From: Agarivorans sp. Alg241-V36
GTDB taxonomy: Bacteria; Pseudomonadota; Gammaproteobacteria; Enterobacterales; Celerinatantimonadaceae
NCBI RefSeq assembly: GCF_900537085.1
Contig: NZ_UNRE01000001.1
Span: 377,163-441,162 of the forward strand
Reading direction: 5' to 3'
Length of the DNA stretch: 64,000 nucleotides
The notes beneath the pieces were generated by a model that did not search any database, was not told where the DNA came from, and saw nothing but the letters and a program-made list of their open reading frames with translations. A program made the translations under genes and the position numbers. Below are positions 56,582 through 64,000 of this stretch, piece after piece. The number at the start of each line of letters is the position of its first letter. Within the stretch, counting starts at the first letter, position 1.

Positions 56582-57106
56582 ATGGTAGTAATGATTGAAC
56601 AACAGATCGCCGCACAACTTGAACAAGCTTTTAGTGATTATGGTTTTACTGAGCCAAGCGTAGCTAAATTGCAAAAAGCCTCAGGGGTAAGTTTGCGTAC
56701 CCTTTATCGCTATTTCCCTTCCAAAGAATCCATGGTGATTGGCGCTTTGCAGCATAGACATGCTCGTTATATTGAGCTTTTGTCGGCCGAGCAAACAACC
56801 ACGCGCAAAGACAGTTTATTAGCGATATTTAGTCAGCTAGAACAGTGGATGCAAACTCAAGCGCCAAAGGGTTGTATGTCGATGAGTGCATTGGCGGCGT
56901 ATCCCGACAACAGCTTAATCAGCGAAGCGGTAAAGCAACATAAGCAAGATCTGCTGGCCCTGTTTGTAACACTGTGTGGCGATGAAGCATTAGCCATGCA
57001 AGTCTTTTTACTGCATGAAGGCTTAAGCGCTGCGTGGCCGGTAATTGGTGCCTCGAGCTTTGAGACGGCTCAACTCACTTTAGAACAACTTTTAGGTAAC
57101 TGGTAA
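56582..57106 (+). CDS. TetR-family regulator of the MDR dehydrogenase operon
   Basis: 174 aa from the ATG at 56582; the ATG at 56591 is equally possible, and neither has a good Shine-Dalgarno, which fits a short leader right after the second operator. The helix-turn-helix lies in VAKLQKASGVSLRTLYRYFPSKESMVIGAL. The C-terminal ligand-binding part is family-variable. Its stop overlaps the next ATG (TAATG), so regulator and dehydrogenase are co-expressed and likely autorepressed through the two upstream palindromes. Confidence 0.88.
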   Translation: MVVMIEQQIAAQLEQAFSDYGFTEPSVAKLQKASGVSLRTLYRYFPSKESMVIGALQHRHARYIELLSAEQTTTRKDSLLAIFSQLEQWMQTQAPKGCMSMSALAAYPDNSLISEAVKQHKQDLLALFVTLCGDEALAMQVFLLHEGLSAAWPVIGASSFETAQLTLEQLLGNW

Positions 57107-58149
57107 TGACTACTCTTCCCAAAACAATGTGCGCCGTGCAAATGACTGGCCACGGTGATACCGACAAACTGAGCTACCGAACCGACATAGCACTGCCAAA
57201 CATTGGCGCGCGCGAGGTATTAGTGAAAGTAGCCGCCGCTGGGGTAAACAATACCGACATCAATACCCGTATTGGTTGGTACTCAAAAAGTGACGATGCA
57301 GAAGACGCCAGTTGGTCCAGCGAGGCTTTGCAATTTCCGCGTATTCAGGGGGCTGATGTGTGTGGTTACATTGTTGCCGTGGGCGAACAAGTTGATGCGA
57401 GTCGAGTAGGCGAGCGAGTATTAATTGAGCCGTGCTTACGTGAAGTAAATGGCACAGAGCCAGAACAAGCCAGGTACTTTGGCTCTGAGTGTGATGGTGG
57501 TTTTGCCGAATATAGCAAGGTTGCGGCTCGCCATGCTTACCAGATTAACAGCGACTACAGCGATGCTGAGTTAGCCTCTTTCCCATGTTCTTATTCTACT
57601 GCCGAAAACCTACTAACGCGGGCGCAAGTAAAAGCGGGGGATCGGGTATTAATTACTGGTGCCTCTGGCGGTGTTGGCTCGGCTGCTATTCAGCTAGCTA
57701 AAGCGCGTGGCGCTTATGTAATGGCCTTAACCAGTGCGTCTAAGCAGCAAAAAATTAGCCAGTTGGGTGTAGATGAAATAGTACTTCGTAGTGAAAAACT
57801 TAGCGATGTTGTGCCAGCCAATAGCGTAGATGTAGTAATTGATTTAGTGGCGGGGGATTTGTTCCCACAGCTGCTCGAAGTGCTTCGCTCCAAAGGTCGT
57901 TATGCGGTGTCTGGTGCCATTGGTGGAGCCATGGTTGAGCTAGATGTACGCACACTTTATCTCAAAGACCTGAGCTTTTTTGGTGGTACGGTGATCGAGC
58001 CAGAGGTATTTGGCAACTTGATTAAGCGTATAGAGCAACAAGAAGTAGCGCCGCTGGTGGCCCATACCTTCCCGCTTAAAGAAATTGTAGCGGCTCAAAG
58101 CAAGTTTCTAGAAAAGCAGTTCTTAGGCAAAATTGTGCTTACAGTTTAA
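57106..58149 (+). CDS. Zinc-independent MDR-family alcohol dehydrogenase/quinone reductase-like protein
   Basis: 347 aa. N-terminal GroES-like catalytic domain (LVKVAAAGVNNTDINTRIGWY, FPRIQGADVCGYIVAVGEQ) and a Rossmann domain with GASGGVGSAAIQLAKARGA. It lacks the full four-cysteine structural zinc loop of classical alcohol dehydrogenases, as in the quinone-oxidoreductase branch. It probably reduces a reactive carbonyl or quinone using NADPH. Translation is coupled to the upstream tetR (TAATG), so its substrate or a related compound is likely the TetR ligand. Confidence 0.88.
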   Translation: MTTLPKTMCAVQMTGHGDTDKLSYRTDIALPNIGAREVLVKVAAAGVNNTDINTRIGWYSKSDDAEDASWSSEALQFPRIQGADVCGYIVAVGEQVDASRVGERVLIEPCLREVNGTEPEQARYFGSECDGGFAEYSKVAARHAYQINSDYSDAELASFPCSYSTAENLLTRAQVKAGDRVLITGASGGVGSAAIQLAKARGAYVMALTSASKQQKISQLGVDEIVLRSEKLSDVVPANSVDVVIDLVAGDLFPQLLEVLRSKGRYAVSGAIGGAMVELDVRTLYLKDLSFFGGTVIEPEVFGNLIKRIEQQEVAPLVAHTFPLKEIVAAQSKFLEKQFLGKIVLTV

Positions 58150-58156
58150 CTTGCTA

Positions 58157-58187
58157 GGCCAAGCTAGCACCTTTGCTTAGCTTGGCC
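58157..58187 (+). terminator. Hairpin after the MDR gene
   Basis: GGCCAAGCT / AGCTTGGCC, a 9-bp stem with a 13-nt loop, 8 bp after the stop. It has no T run, so it may be a weak or Rho-assisted terminator. Confidence 0.45.
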
Positions 58188-58280
58188 GATTTGCCATTAA
58201 CCAAGCAGCGCAAGAGCGCGACCAAAATGAAATAACGAGTGTATTTTTGTAGGCTATGGGGTAAGTAAATACGTGAATAA

Positions 58281-58301
58281 AAAGCCGACTTTAGTCGGCA
58301 T
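58281..58301 (-). terminator. Terminator of the tae4-tai4-like pair
   Basis: On the minus strand, TGCCGACT-AA-AGTCGGC is followed by TTTTTATT. It lies about 30 bp after the immunity gene stop. Confidence 0.85.
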
Positions 58302-58328
58302 TATAGAGGCTGCAATTATCTAGATAAA

Positions 58329-58745
58329 TTAGTTGGCTTTCATTTTTGCCGAGAATATCTCAAAGCTTTTCGCTTCAAGGGCTAAATTGCATCTAGAAAA
58401 CGACTTTATGTAATCGGTTATATATAAGTTGTTTTGCTTATCTATTCCAAAAGATGTTGCTTGGGCCTTGCAAGCAGAATCCGACTTAAGGCTATTTTCG
58501 ATAAAAAAGACATACATACCATTTACATATAAAGTTTTGGGAACGTTAGTCTTTCCGTGTGTCATTATTGAACACTGACCTTCCTGAGAGAAAGCAGGTT
58601 CAATCGTTTTTGTTATTCCATCTGTTTCAACAACGAGATTGCAATTGGCTTGTAATTCTACTTTTGAATCAAATACTTCTAGTGCCGCGGTGTTGCCAAC
58701 CAAACTGAAGCTAAGTGTAATAAGGCACAGTGAGAAATTTTTCAT
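58329..58745 (-). CDS. Putative Tai4-type periplasmic immunity protein
   Basis: 138 aa from the ATG at 58745, preceded by GGAGC at 8 nt; a longer frame reading back through the effector gene is not used. The signal peptide ends about TAALE, so it is periplasmic, where the cognate amidase acts. The mature part has cysteines at ANCNLVV, GQCSIM, SACKAQ and SRCNLAL, plausibly two disulfides, as in Tai4 proteins, which bind as dimers and plug the Tae4 active site. The start overlaps the effector stop as TAATG. The call rests on size, secretion, cysteines and effector linkage. Confidence 0.68.
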   Translation of the reverse strand: MKNFSLCLITLSFSLVGNTAALEVFDSKVELQANCNLVVETDGITKTIEPAFSQEGQCSIMTHGKTNVPKTLYVNGMYVFFIENSLKSDSACKAQATSFGIDKQNNLYITDYIKSFSRCNLALEAKSFEIFSAKMKAN

Positions 58746-59179
58746 TAAGTGATGCTCCAAAACCAAATCGTTTCGGCATCCCAATAGTGGCTGCCAACAG
58801 CATCCGTTTTATTCCACAAGTCAATGTGCCCTTGGCCATCAAAGCCCGGTATGTTCATAAAACAAATTATTCCTGTTTCGGATTTGATATCGTCTGGGAC
58901 TACAGCATTTGGCGTGCCATTCCACCCTTTCGTTCTGGTACCTAATACACTAGGTTTCGAAAGCACAGATGCCAAATCTTGCGCACCTCGCAAGTAACCA
59001 TGAGGGCACTTATTTTTAGCTGATCCTTTAAAGCGTGCTAAGAATAAACTATTTGTTTTTACTAAAGCTTCACTCATTCTTATTGCACACGTATTCGGGA
59101 AATACATCGTACAATCATGGGCATCATAGGAATAAGGTGAGTAGTTATTTTTTAAGTTACGAAATGCTATGTTGATCAT
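58745..59179 (-). CDS. Tae4-type type VI secretion amidase effector
   Basis: 144 aa without signal peptide. The catalytic pair fits Tae4 (NlpC/P60-like D,L-endopeptidase): Cys31 in FPNTCAIRMSEAL and His118 in DGQGHIDLWN, with the helix RMSEAL and the beta segment SETGIICFMN around them; GIICFM and HIDLWN match the family core. Tae4 is delivered by T6SS into neighbouring cells and cuts peptidoglycan stem peptides; the following gene is the immunity partner. AAAGGAG lies before the ATG. No T6SS structural genes, VgrG or Hcp occur in the window, so it is an orphan module. AT-rich compared with its neighbours. Confidence 0.82.
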   Translation of the reverse strand: MINIAFRNLKNNYSPYSYDAHDCTMYFPNTCAIRMSEALVKTNSLFLARFKGSAKNKCPHGYLRGAQDLASVLSKPSVLGTRTKGWNGTPNAVVPDDIKSETGIICFMNIPGFDGQGHIDLWNKTDAVGSHYWDAETIWFWSIT

Positions 59180-59321
59180 GCTAACTCCTTTTGTATCTTA
59201 AAATTAACAGAAGGTAAGCTTTAAGAGAACCCCTAGTGATTGATTTATTATTAATTTCGCTTAACTCTTAAACTTTGAATGAAGTATCAACTCGTAGCTC
59301 TCAGCTTGAATGGAGTTTGTC

Positions 59322-60482
59322 ATGGTAAAGACTTTACAAATAGACTCGTTTCTTAAGACGATAATTTGCTGTTTTCTATGTTTAATTGCTCTTGCCGCCA
59401 AAGCAGAGCGGTTGTCGACATTTGCCAGCCAAGACCAGTCTTTCGAGCTGGAAAAGCTCATTCAAGTCCCAGGTGTGCCTTGGGGTATGGCTTGGCTAAA
59501 CAGCAATACACTTATCGTAACCTTGCGTCGTGGCGAGTTAGTAAGCGTTAACCTCACTAAAGCAAAGCAAGGTAAACAGGCTTGGCAAAACATTAGCGGT
59601 TTGCCAGCTGTTTGGGCGCAAGGGCAGGGTGGTTTACTCGACGTGGTAAAAGGCCCCGATGGCTACTTTTATTTCACCTACAGCAAACCACAAAATGGCA
59701 GTGGAGTGACTACCTTAGCTAAGGCTCAAATTCAGCAAAACGAGATTGGCCAAGTCAGTATGAGTGCTTGGCAGGATGTGTTTATTAGTGACTCTGCCAG
59801 TTCAAGTAATCGCCATTATGGTAGCCGCATCACATTTGATGACTCGTATATCTACTTTTCGATAGGGGATAGAGGCGACCGCGACAATGGCCAAAACACC
59901 CTTAACCATGCAGCTACCATTGTGCGCTTGAACCTTGACGGCAGCGTACCTAGTAACAATCCCTTTGTGGCCAATAAAAAGGTAGCCGACGCCATTTATA
60001 GCTATGGTCACCGTAATCCCCAAGGCCTAGCTTATGATACTAAACATCAGCATGTGTGGGCGATTGAGCACGGCCCGCGCGGAGGCGATGAACTTAATTT
60101 ACTTGAAGCTGGAGCCAATTATGGCTGGCCAATCACCTCTCACGGTAAAGAGTACTGGGGGCCGTTAAAAGTAGGTGAAGCAGAAACTAAAGAGGGGATA
60201 AACTCACCGCTAAAAGTATACGTGCCTTCCATAGCTCCAGGCTCGCTGCTTTACTATTCGGGAGAGGCTTTTCCAGCATGGCAAGGTGACTTGTTTAGTG
60301 GTGCCTTAAAGTTACAACACCTTAACCGAATTATCATGGACGAAAACGGCATGCCAGCGGGCGAAGAGCGGCTGCTTGAAGATCTTAATGAGCGAGTGCG
60401 CGCGCTGCTTAGCGACAGCCAAGGAAACCTCTACTTTAGTGCCGACAGCGGCAACTTGTACAAGATAAGCCCAGCGCGCTAA
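59322..60482 (+). CDS. PQQ-dependent aldose sugar dehydrogenase (YliI/Asd type)
   Basis: 386 aa from the ATG at 59322 with GGAG 7 nt upstream; an ATG 4 codons earlier lacks one. Signal peptide ends at LAAKA. A six-bladed beta-propeller of the soluble glucose/sorbosone dehydrogenase family: VPGVPWGMAWL, RHYGSRITFDD, GDRGDRDNGQN, YGHRNPQGLAYD, EHGPRGGDELNLL and ANYGWP. It oxidises aldose sugars in the periplasm with PQQ; no pqq biosynthesis genes are seen. It is convergent with a TetR gene 8 bp away. Confidence 0.93.
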   Translation: MVKTLQIDSFLKTIICCFLCLIALAAKAERLSTFASQDQSFELEKLIQVPGVPWGMAWLNSNTLIVTLRRGELVSVNLTKAKQGKQAWQNISGLPAVWAQGQGGLLDVVKGPDGYFYFTYSKPQNGSGVTTLAKAQIQQNEIGQVSMSAWQDVFISDSASSSNRHYGSRITFDDSYIYFSIGDRGDRDNGQNTLNHAATIVRLNLDGSVPSNNPFVANKKVADAIYSYGHRNPQGLAYDTKHQHVWAIEHGPRGGDELNLLEAGANYGWPITSHGKEYWGPLKVGEAETKEGINSPLKVYVPSIAPGSLLYYSGEAFPAWQGDLFSGALKLQHLNRIIMDENGMPAGEERLLEDLNERVRALLSDSQGNLYFSADSGNLYKISPAR

Positions 60483-60490
60483 GGCTGGGT

Positions 60491-61075
60491 CTACGCTGCT
60501 TGAGCGTAAGAATTTAACAAAACTCCTGCCACTATTTTAGCCTGCTTGGCCGAGGCTAAATCGTTAGTGGTGTGAGCGCCTACTATCGCGCCATCGGCTA
60601 AAATAGCTAGCTGCTTGGCGGTTTCTAAAGGCTGGGGAAGTGCTAACTCACTTAGCTGCTTTTCAATCAGTTTTATCACTAAATTTTTGTGCTCGGTACA
60701 AGCTATGTGTACTGGGTTGTCGGCTTGATGGTATTCGGCAGAGGCATTAATAAACATGCAGCCAAAAAAATCATCAGAGTTTATCCAGCCATCTAATGCA
60801 TCAAAAAAGGCCATAATGCGCGCTAGCTGAGGCGAACATTGTTGCTTAGGGGCCAGTCGCTCAATGCTGTTTTCTAACAAACTTAATAGCTGCTGATCTC
60901 GGCGATACAAACAAGCTACAATAAGATCTTCCTTCGACTTAAAGTGGTTGTATAAGGTTTTTTTTGCCACCCCAGATTCTGCCAAAATAGTATCAATACC
61001 AGTTGCTCTAAAACCATGTTGGTAAAAAAGCCCTTGGGCAGTGTCGATCAGTAAATCTCGTTTAGTGCTAGCCAT
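60491..61075 (-). CDS. TetR-family regulator, likely repressor of the GST-NTF2-PPOX operon
   Basis: 194 aa from the ATG at 61075 (GGGA upstream); an upstream TTG start is less likely. Helix-turn-helix GIDTILAESGVAKKTLYNHFKSKEDLIVACL. The C-terminal domain is of the AcrR/AefR type (DDFFGCMFINASAEYHQADNPVH). It is divergent from a glutathione-S-transferase operon; the palindrome AGACAG-GT-CTGTCT and half sites lie in the 336-bp gap, which suggests repression of that operon and of itself. Confidence 0.88.
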   Translation of the reverse strand: MASTKRDLLIDTAQGLFYQHGFRATGIDTILAESGVAKKTLYNHFKSKEDLIVACLYRRDQQLLSLLENSIERLAPKQQCSPQLARIMAFFDALDGWINSDDFFGCMFINASAEYHQADNPVHIACTEHKNLVIKLIEKQLSELALPQPLETAKQLAILADGAIVGAHTTNDLASAKQAKIVAGVLLNSYAQAA

Positions 61076-61411
61076 ATTAATTCCCAATTGCGTCCGCTAA
61101 GTATACCGCTCTGTCTCTTTGTTCAGCAAATCTTCTTGTTCACAAATTCTTAATTAATTATTTGGTAATAAAAACAATAGCTTGAATTGTTTCCGTTAGA
61201 TTTCTTATCACTTTGGTTTATATTTTTATTGACATAGACAGGTCTGTCTCCTAATTTATTTAACAAGTAGACAGATTTGTATACCTTTGGGTTTGAGTAA
61301 TAGCTAGCCACGTATAGGGCTTGGCAAATACCAATTTGTGTATACAGCTGTGGGAAAACCTATTTTGGAAAATTTTTTCGGAAATAAGCGTTAAACAATA
61401 AGGACAACACC
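61076..61411. other. Divergent regulatory region between tetR and gst
   Basis: 336 bp containing the AGACAG-GT-CTGTCT palindrome at 61236-61249, a related AGACAGATTTGTAT copy near 61270-61283, and a half-site CTGTCT near the tetR start (about 61112). T/A-rich stretches between them hold the promoters. No ORF with a ribosome site. Confidence 0.65.
61236..61249. promoter_or_regulatory. Palindromic TetR operator
   Basis: AGACAG-GT-CTGTCT has perfect 6-bp arms; flanking bases extend it to TAGACAGGTCTGTCTC. Similar AGACNG...CNGTCT words are used by AcrR/AefR-like regulators. It lies near the middle of the tetR-gst intergenic region. Confidence 0.78.
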
Positions 61412-62023
61412 ATGATTAAGCTTTACGATTTTGAACTATCTGGCCATGCGCATCGCGTTCGATTAATGCTGGGTTTAATAAACCAGCCTTATCAGAAAGT
61501 CGCTATTAACCTCGCTCAAGGTGAGCATAAACAGCCAGCATTTAAGGCTTTAAATCCCTTCTCGCTAGTCCCTGTTTTGGAAGATGATGGCCTAGTGATT
61601 CGCGACTCTATCGCCATTATTACCCACCTAGCTAATACTTATGCACCCAGCTGGAACCCTAAATCTAGCGAGCAGCAAGCACAGGTTCAACAGTGGTTAG
61701 CCTTAGCGGCGCGTGATCTTGCTGAAGGCCCAGCTCGAGCCAGGCTAATTACAGTGTTTGGCGCTAAATTTGACCAACAAGCAGTGATTGAAACGAGCCA
61801 TCAAATGTTGGCGATTATCGACGGATTGCTGGAAGACAAGCAGTGGATGGTAGGCGAACGCGCCAGCATTGCCGACGTAGCCTGTTACTCCTACATCGCC
61901 CATGCTCCAGAGGGCAAGGTTGAGCTGGGCACCTATTCCAACATACTGCGCTGGTTAGCCAATGTTGAGGGGCTAGAAGGCTTTGTTGCCATGCAGCAAA
62001 CCCCGCTAAAAGAAGTCGTTTAA
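61412..62023 (+). CDS. Glutathione S-transferase
   Basis: 203 aa. N-terminal thioredoxin-like domain (MIKLYDFELSGHAHRVRLMLGLI ... NPFSLVPVLEDDGLVIRDSIAIITHLA with the GSH-binding VPVLEDD and DS) and an all-helical C-terminal domain (SIADVACYSYIAHAPEG). It adds glutathione to electrophiles or reduces peroxides. First gene of an operon with an NTF2-like and a PPOX-type gene; the divergent TetR regulator and operator lie upstream. RBS AAGGACAAC. Confidence 0.92.
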   Translation: MIKLYDFELSGHAHRVRLMLGLINQPYQKVAINLAQGEHKQPAFKALNPFSLVPVLEDDGLVIRDSIAIITHLANTYAPSWNPKSSEQQAQVQQWLALAARDLAEGPARARLITVFGAKFDQQAVIETSHQMLAIIDGLLEDKQWMVGERASIADVACYSYIAHAPEGKVELGTYSNILRWLANVEGLEGFVAMQQTPLKEVV

Positions 62024-62033
62024 GCAACACTCG

Positions 62034-62056
62034 TTGCATGGTGCTTAGCCATGCAA
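62034..62056 (+). other. Intercistronic hairpin between gst and the NTF2-like gene
   Basis: TTGCATGG-TGCTTAG-CCATGCAA, an 8-bp perfect stem without a T run. More likely a partial terminator or mRNA processing/stability element than a full stop. Confidence 0.5.
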
Positions 62057-62129
62057 TTGCCTAACTTGCCCAGAAATTGCTTAAACAGAATGCATTCAAT
62101 GACTAATGCCTCAAACATAGGAAAACAGT

Positions 62130-62603
62130 ATGACCACAGAGCAACGCCTGCCGTTACCGCCGTTTAATGCCGATACCGCTGCACTAAAAGTGCGCATGGC
62201 CGAAGATGGTTGGAACTCGCGAAACCCAGAGAAAGTGGCTTTGGCTTATACCAAAGACAGCCAATGGCGAAATCGCGATACTTTTATTAATGGCCGTGAG
62301 CAAATTCAGCAATTTTTAAGCGCCAAGTGGGATAAAGAGCAAGCTTATCGCTTAATTAAAGAGCTTTGGGCTTACAGCAGAAATCGCATTGCGGTGCGTT
62401 TTGCTTACGAGTGGCAAGATCAAGCGGGACAGTGGTATCGAGCTTATGGCAACGAAAACTGGGAGTTTGATGAGAATGGTTTGATGCAAAGCCGTCATGC
62501 CAGCATTAACGATTTGGCGATAAGTGAAGAAGAACGCTTATTTCATTGGCCGCAAGGGCGCAGGCCTGACGATCATCCAAGCTTAAGTGATTTGGGTTTA
62601 TAG
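62130..62603 (+). CDS. NTF2-like protein (DUF1348 family)
   Basis: 157 aa. Matches the DUF1348 group of the NTF2/SnoaL fold: [39 protein letters not shown], then [36 protein letters not shown] cone-shaped small-molecule-binding protein, often found with flavin or GST genes and under TetR control. The start ATG has AGGAAAACAG. It lies 106 bp after gst and 32 bp before the next gene. Function unknown. Confidence 0.88.
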   Translation: MTTEQRLPLPPFNADTAALKVRMAEDGWNSRNPEKVALAYTKDSQWRNRDTFINGREQIQQFLSAKWDKEQAYRLIKELWAYSRNRIAVRFAYEWQDQAGQWYRAYGNENWEFDENGLMQSRHASINDLAISEEERLFHWPQGRRPDDHPSLSDLGL

Positions 62604-62635
62604 CAAAAACTCGCGGTAACAAGGGGGAGGCGTTT

Positions 62636-63589
62636 ATGGCTGTTTTTCATCAAGGTGAACTAAGCGTGCAGCAACGGGTAGGGGCAGCGGACATTGCTAA
62701 AGCCATCGGCGATAAAGCGATTCGCAGCTACATGCCACAACAGCATCGCGAATTTTTTAGCCAGCAGCCCTTGTTGTATGTCGGAGTGCTAGACAATCAA
62801 GGCCACCCTTGGGCCACCCCTATTTTGGGCGAGCAAGGCTTTGTAAGCTCGCCCAATTCCACCACCTTATCTATAGAAGCCAGAGCACTTATCGAATACG
62901 CGCAAGTCGCCCAGTTGTCGGTGGGGGATAGCATCGGTTTGTTGGGCTTGGAATTAACGACTCGTCGGCGCAATCGAGTAAACGGTTTGGTGGCTTATTT
63001 AAGTGAACAAGCGCTGCGTTTTGAAGTACAGCAAAGCTTTGGCAACTGTCCAAAGTACATTCAAAAGCGCGAGTTAAAGCCAAGTGTATTTAACCAAGCT
63101 TTTGTGCCAAAGGCTGCAGACTTTAGCGAACTTGAAGTAAACAATGTAGTGCTTGAGCAGGTGCTAAAACACAGCGACACCTTTTTTATCGCCTCTAGAG
63201 CTGCTGCTTTAAATAGTGAAGACAGCGATGGTGTGGATATCTCTCACCGTGGTGGCAAGCCGGGTTTTATCGAGGTAGTTAAGGGCAATAACAGCAAAGC
63301 ACCAAGCCTAATATTCCCAGATTTTTCGGGCAACAATCTCTTCAATACTCTCGGCAACATAGTGGCAGACTCAAGGGTAGGTTTGTACATACCAGACTTT
63401 GAAACAGGCTACAGCTTTTGGATTAAAGGTAAGGCTTCAATCATTTGGGATATGTCGCAAGTAAAACCTTATCCGGGAGCGCAGCGTTATGTGCAAGTCA
63501 ACATTGAACAATGCCTAAGCCTAGCCACTCCCACCTTAATTCAAAACTCAGATGTAGAGTTTTCACCGGCTTTGGATGATTTGGCTTAA
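62636..63589 (+). CDS. Pyridoxamine 5'-phosphate oxidase-like FMN-binding protein
   Basis: 317 aa with two split-barrel halves: residues about 30-170 ([53 protein letters not shown]) and about 175-300 ([10 protein letters not shown] ... [44 protein letters not shown]). This is the long PPOX family that binds FMN or haem, not the vitamin B6 enzyme. GGGGGAGG precedes the ATG. Last gene of the TetR operon. Its TAA interlocks with the stop of the opposing integrase gene (3-bp overlap). Confidence 0.88.
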   Translation: MAVFHQGELSVQQRVGAADIAKAIGDKAIRSYMPQQHREFFSQQPLLYVGVLDNQGHPWATPILGEQGFVSSPNSTTLSIEARALIEYAQVAQLSVGDSIGLLGLELTTRRRNRVNGLVAYLSEQALRFEVQQSFGNCPKYIQKRELKPSVFNQAFVPKAADFSELEVNNVVLEQVLKHSDTFFIASRAAALNSEDSDGVDISHRGGKPGFIEVVKGNNSKAPSLIFPDFSGNNLFNTLGNIVADSRVGLYIPDFETGYSFWIKGKASIIWDMSQVKPYPGAQRYVQVNIEQCLSLATPTLIQNSDVEFSPALDDLA

Positions 63590-64000
63590 ACCATGTCTAA
63601 GGGGCTAGCCACGCCATCGGCCCCCATATTAAGTACATGGGTATAAATCTGAGTGGTTCTAATATCACTGTGACCTAACTGAGCTTGAATGGTGCGAATA
63701 TCGGTACCTCGTTGCAATAAATGCGTAGCAAAAGAATGGCGCAAGGTATGGCAAGTGATAGGTTTACGAATATGAGTTTTTATTCTGGCAGCCTTAAGTG
63801 CTTTTTGAATACCGCTTGGGTCTAGATGATGGCGGCGAATGCAGCCATCGTTGGGATCTTTACTTAAAGAGTGCGAAGGAAACAAATAATGCCAAGCAAA
63901 GTCGTGTGGCGCAGCTGGGTACTTCTTAGCAAGAGCATAAGGTAAATATACACCGGCATATTGGTTTTTTAGCTTGTCACTCTGATAGTACTGATAGGCA
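63586..64000 (-). CDS. intI: Integron integrase IntI, C-terminal part (cut by window edge)
   Basis: The frame is open from the stop (63588-63586) to the window end, giving about 138 residues; a start drawn inside the window would be a false truncation. Seen: [13 protein letters not shown], then the IntI-specific region [18 protein letters not shown]...RRHH that separates integron integrases from other tyrosine recombinases, catalytic [28 protein letters not shown] and tyrosine in [10 protein letters not shown], ending SPLDMV. It recombines attI and attC single strands. The gene reads leftwards, so its promoter, attI and array must be to the right. Convergent with the PPOX gene with overlapping stops. 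Confidence 0.92.
   Translation of the reverse strand, partial: AYQYYQSDKLKNQYAGVYLPYALAKKYPAAPHDFAWHYLFPSHSLSKDPNDGCIRRHHLDPSGIQKALKAARIKTHIRKPITCHTLRHSFATHLLQRGTDIRTIQAQLGHSDIRTTQIYTHVLNMGADGVASPLDMV

Noticed and set aside
58150-58328. attC site behind the Tae4/Tai4 pair, which would make it an integron cassette
   Set aside because: The palindromes there are an ordinary terminator (GCCGACT/AGTCGGC) and a plain hairpin; no TAAC...GTTA boxes are arranged as in attC.
1-64000. CRISPR arrays, tRNA/rRNA genes and prophage genes
   Set aside because: Looked for regular repeats, tRNA T-loop words and phage structural gene runs by eye; none were found, though a covariance-model scan would be more sensitive.

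Overview
The window comes from a gammaproteobacterial chromosome of the marine Alteromonadales/Vibrionales type, and Agarivorans-like is my best guess. The reasons are a PomA/PomB sodium-driven flagellar stator, the nrdR-ribD-ribE-ribBX-ribH-nusB-thiL-pgpA and xseB-ispA-dxs gene orders, a Shewanella-style D-lactate operon (Dld-II with LldEFG), a VC2662-family protein, a DUF3297 protein and moderate GC. The genus is inferred from recalled family patterns, not from a search.

Left part (1-10.5 kb): the tail of a PEP-CTERM sorted surface protein and a PrsT-like TPR protein, which is the edge of an exosortase-linked locus lying mostly outside. Then ettA; an L,D-transpeptidase facing the Braun lipoprotein gene lpp; a ChaN-type lipoprotein behind a near-perfect Fur box; glyA; and small or accessory genes (29-aa membrane peptide, ribbon-helix-helix protein, DJ-1/PfpI protein). 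Core block (10.8-16.8 kb): nrdR, riboflavin genes, nusB, thiL, pgpA. The ribB product carries a GTP-cyclohydrolase-II-like domain without zinc cysteines. Then dppABCDF plus an orphan solute-binding protein (17.1-24.4 kb), xseB-ispA-dxs (minus strand), pomAB, thiI, a GcvR-like ACT protein, a CBS protein and a large Pat/PatZ protein acetyltransferase that keeps a histidine at the acyl-CoA-synthetase site.

Accessory right part (35-64 kb): an M14-like metallopeptidase, a periplasmic binding protein, and a LysR regulator divergent from the D-lactate operon lldE-lldF-lldG-dld (38.0-43.8 kb). Next to it sits what looks like a single integron cassette: a 99-aa winged-helix/transmembrane ORF followed by an attC-like palindrome. 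Further on are an MsbA-like ABC exporter, a VC2662-family protein, a MITE-like 270-bp element whose end supplies the stop codon of a di-haem cytochrome c peroxidase, an AraC/NmrA divergent pair, an overlapping SCO-like/chemoreceptor pair, a run of small unknown genes, a TetR-MDR operon behind two tandem palindromic operators, an orphan Tae4/Tai4 type VI amidase effector-immunity pair, a PQQ-type sugar dehydrogenase, a TetR-controlled GST/NTF2-like/PPOX detoxification operon, and at the right edge the C-terminal part of an integron integrase reading leftwards. The integrase's attI site and main cassette array would therefore lie to the right of the window.

The best candidates for something new are the SCO + histidine-rich-membrane-domain chemoreceptor pair, the isolated cassette with its membrane-anchored winged-helix protein, the MITE that edits a peroxidase C-terminus, and the orphan Tae4/Tai4 pair.
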